Below, in pieces: positions 6,428 to 6,478 of a stretch of DNA of 6,478 nt. The first letter of the stretch is position 1; each line of letters begins with the position of its first letter. The stretch spans positions 1 through 6,478 of the forward strand of contig JAAFHE010000237.1 in assembly GCA_013298265.1 (NCBI GenBank). Reading direction: 5' to 3'. The DNA comes from Lysobacterales bacterium (GTDB taxonomy: Bacteria > Pseudomonadota > Gammaproteobacteria > Xanthomonadales > Rhodanobacteraceae). The notes beneath the pieces were generated by a model. The model did not search any database. It was not told the DNA's origin and worked only from the letters and a program-made list of their open reading frames with translations. A program made the translations under genes and the position numbers.

Positions 6428-6478
6428 GGTTGTGGAGATCTGGTGCTGAGTACAAAAGTATTGGTGCCAGGACTTGTT

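Larger units (their letters stand above)
6229..6478. other. Non-coding, repeat-rich region upstream of bamA
   Basis: No gene is recognisable on either strand. One minus frame stays open from the window edge to a TAA near 6272, but its translation is low-complexity and unlike any protein I know, and it crosses several inverted repeats. In many gammaproteobacteria rseP sits directly upstream of bamA; its hydrophobic C-terminus is not visible in any minus frame here. The region holds three clear inverted repeats, listed separately, and is visibly richer in A and T than the genes at 6285-6310 and 6430-6478. Confidence 0.6.

Noticed and set aside
6272..6477. Open minus-strand frame upstream of bamA as the end of a gene
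   Set aside because: Its translation is low-complexity, crosses several palindromes and does not resemble RseP or any other protein I recognise.
6450..6478. Possible 3' end of a minus-strand tRNA (TGGTGCCAGGACTTG at the right edge)
   Set aside because: The TGG and following bases could be the complement of a CCA end, but the sequence stops before a T-loop can be seen and the visible bases do not clearly fit the TTCGAA pattern.

Overview
The window looks like a piece of a high-GC gammaproteobacterial chromosome, most likely Xanthomonadales/Lysobacterales (Rhodanobacteraceae- or Xanthomonadaceae-like). That placement rests on gene order, GC-rich codon use and the protein sequences read by eye, so the family-level assignment is only tentative. 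All recognisable genes lie on the minus strand, and transcription runs from high to low coordinates.

Layout in the direction of transcription: a repeat-rich non-coding stretch (6478-6220); bamA (outer-membrane protein insertase); a 75-nt spacer with a hairpin; skp/ompH (periplasmic chaperone); lpxD; fabZ; lpxA; a 162-nt spacer; and the first 280 codons of lpxB, which runs off the left edge. skp/lpxD and lpxD/fabZ overlap by 4 nt (ATGA) and fabZ/lpxA by 1 nt (TGATG), so these four are probably translationally coupled. This is the conserved bamA-skp-lpxD-fabZ-lpxA-lpxB envelope cluster. BamA and Skp assemble and deliver outer-membrane proteins. LpxA, LpxD and LpxB carry out early steps of lipid A synthesis, and FabZ draws the same 3-hydroxyacyl-ACP pool into fatty acid elongation. 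The cluster therefore couples outer-membrane protein assembly, LPS and phospholipid precursor supply.

This is core housekeeping DNA. I see no mobile gene, CRISPR array, rRNA, convincing tRNA or novel defence system. The points worth a second look are: a Met at the LpxA acyl-chain ruler position, which predicts a short (about C10) primary acyl chain on lipid A; a dense set of inverted repeats upstream of bamA where rseP is found in many relatives; the structured 162-nt lpxA-lpxB gap in an otherwise overlapping gene string; a Pro-rich N-terminal extension on LpxB; and a transcript-strand hairpin followed by a strong Shine-Dalgarno and GTG start for skp.
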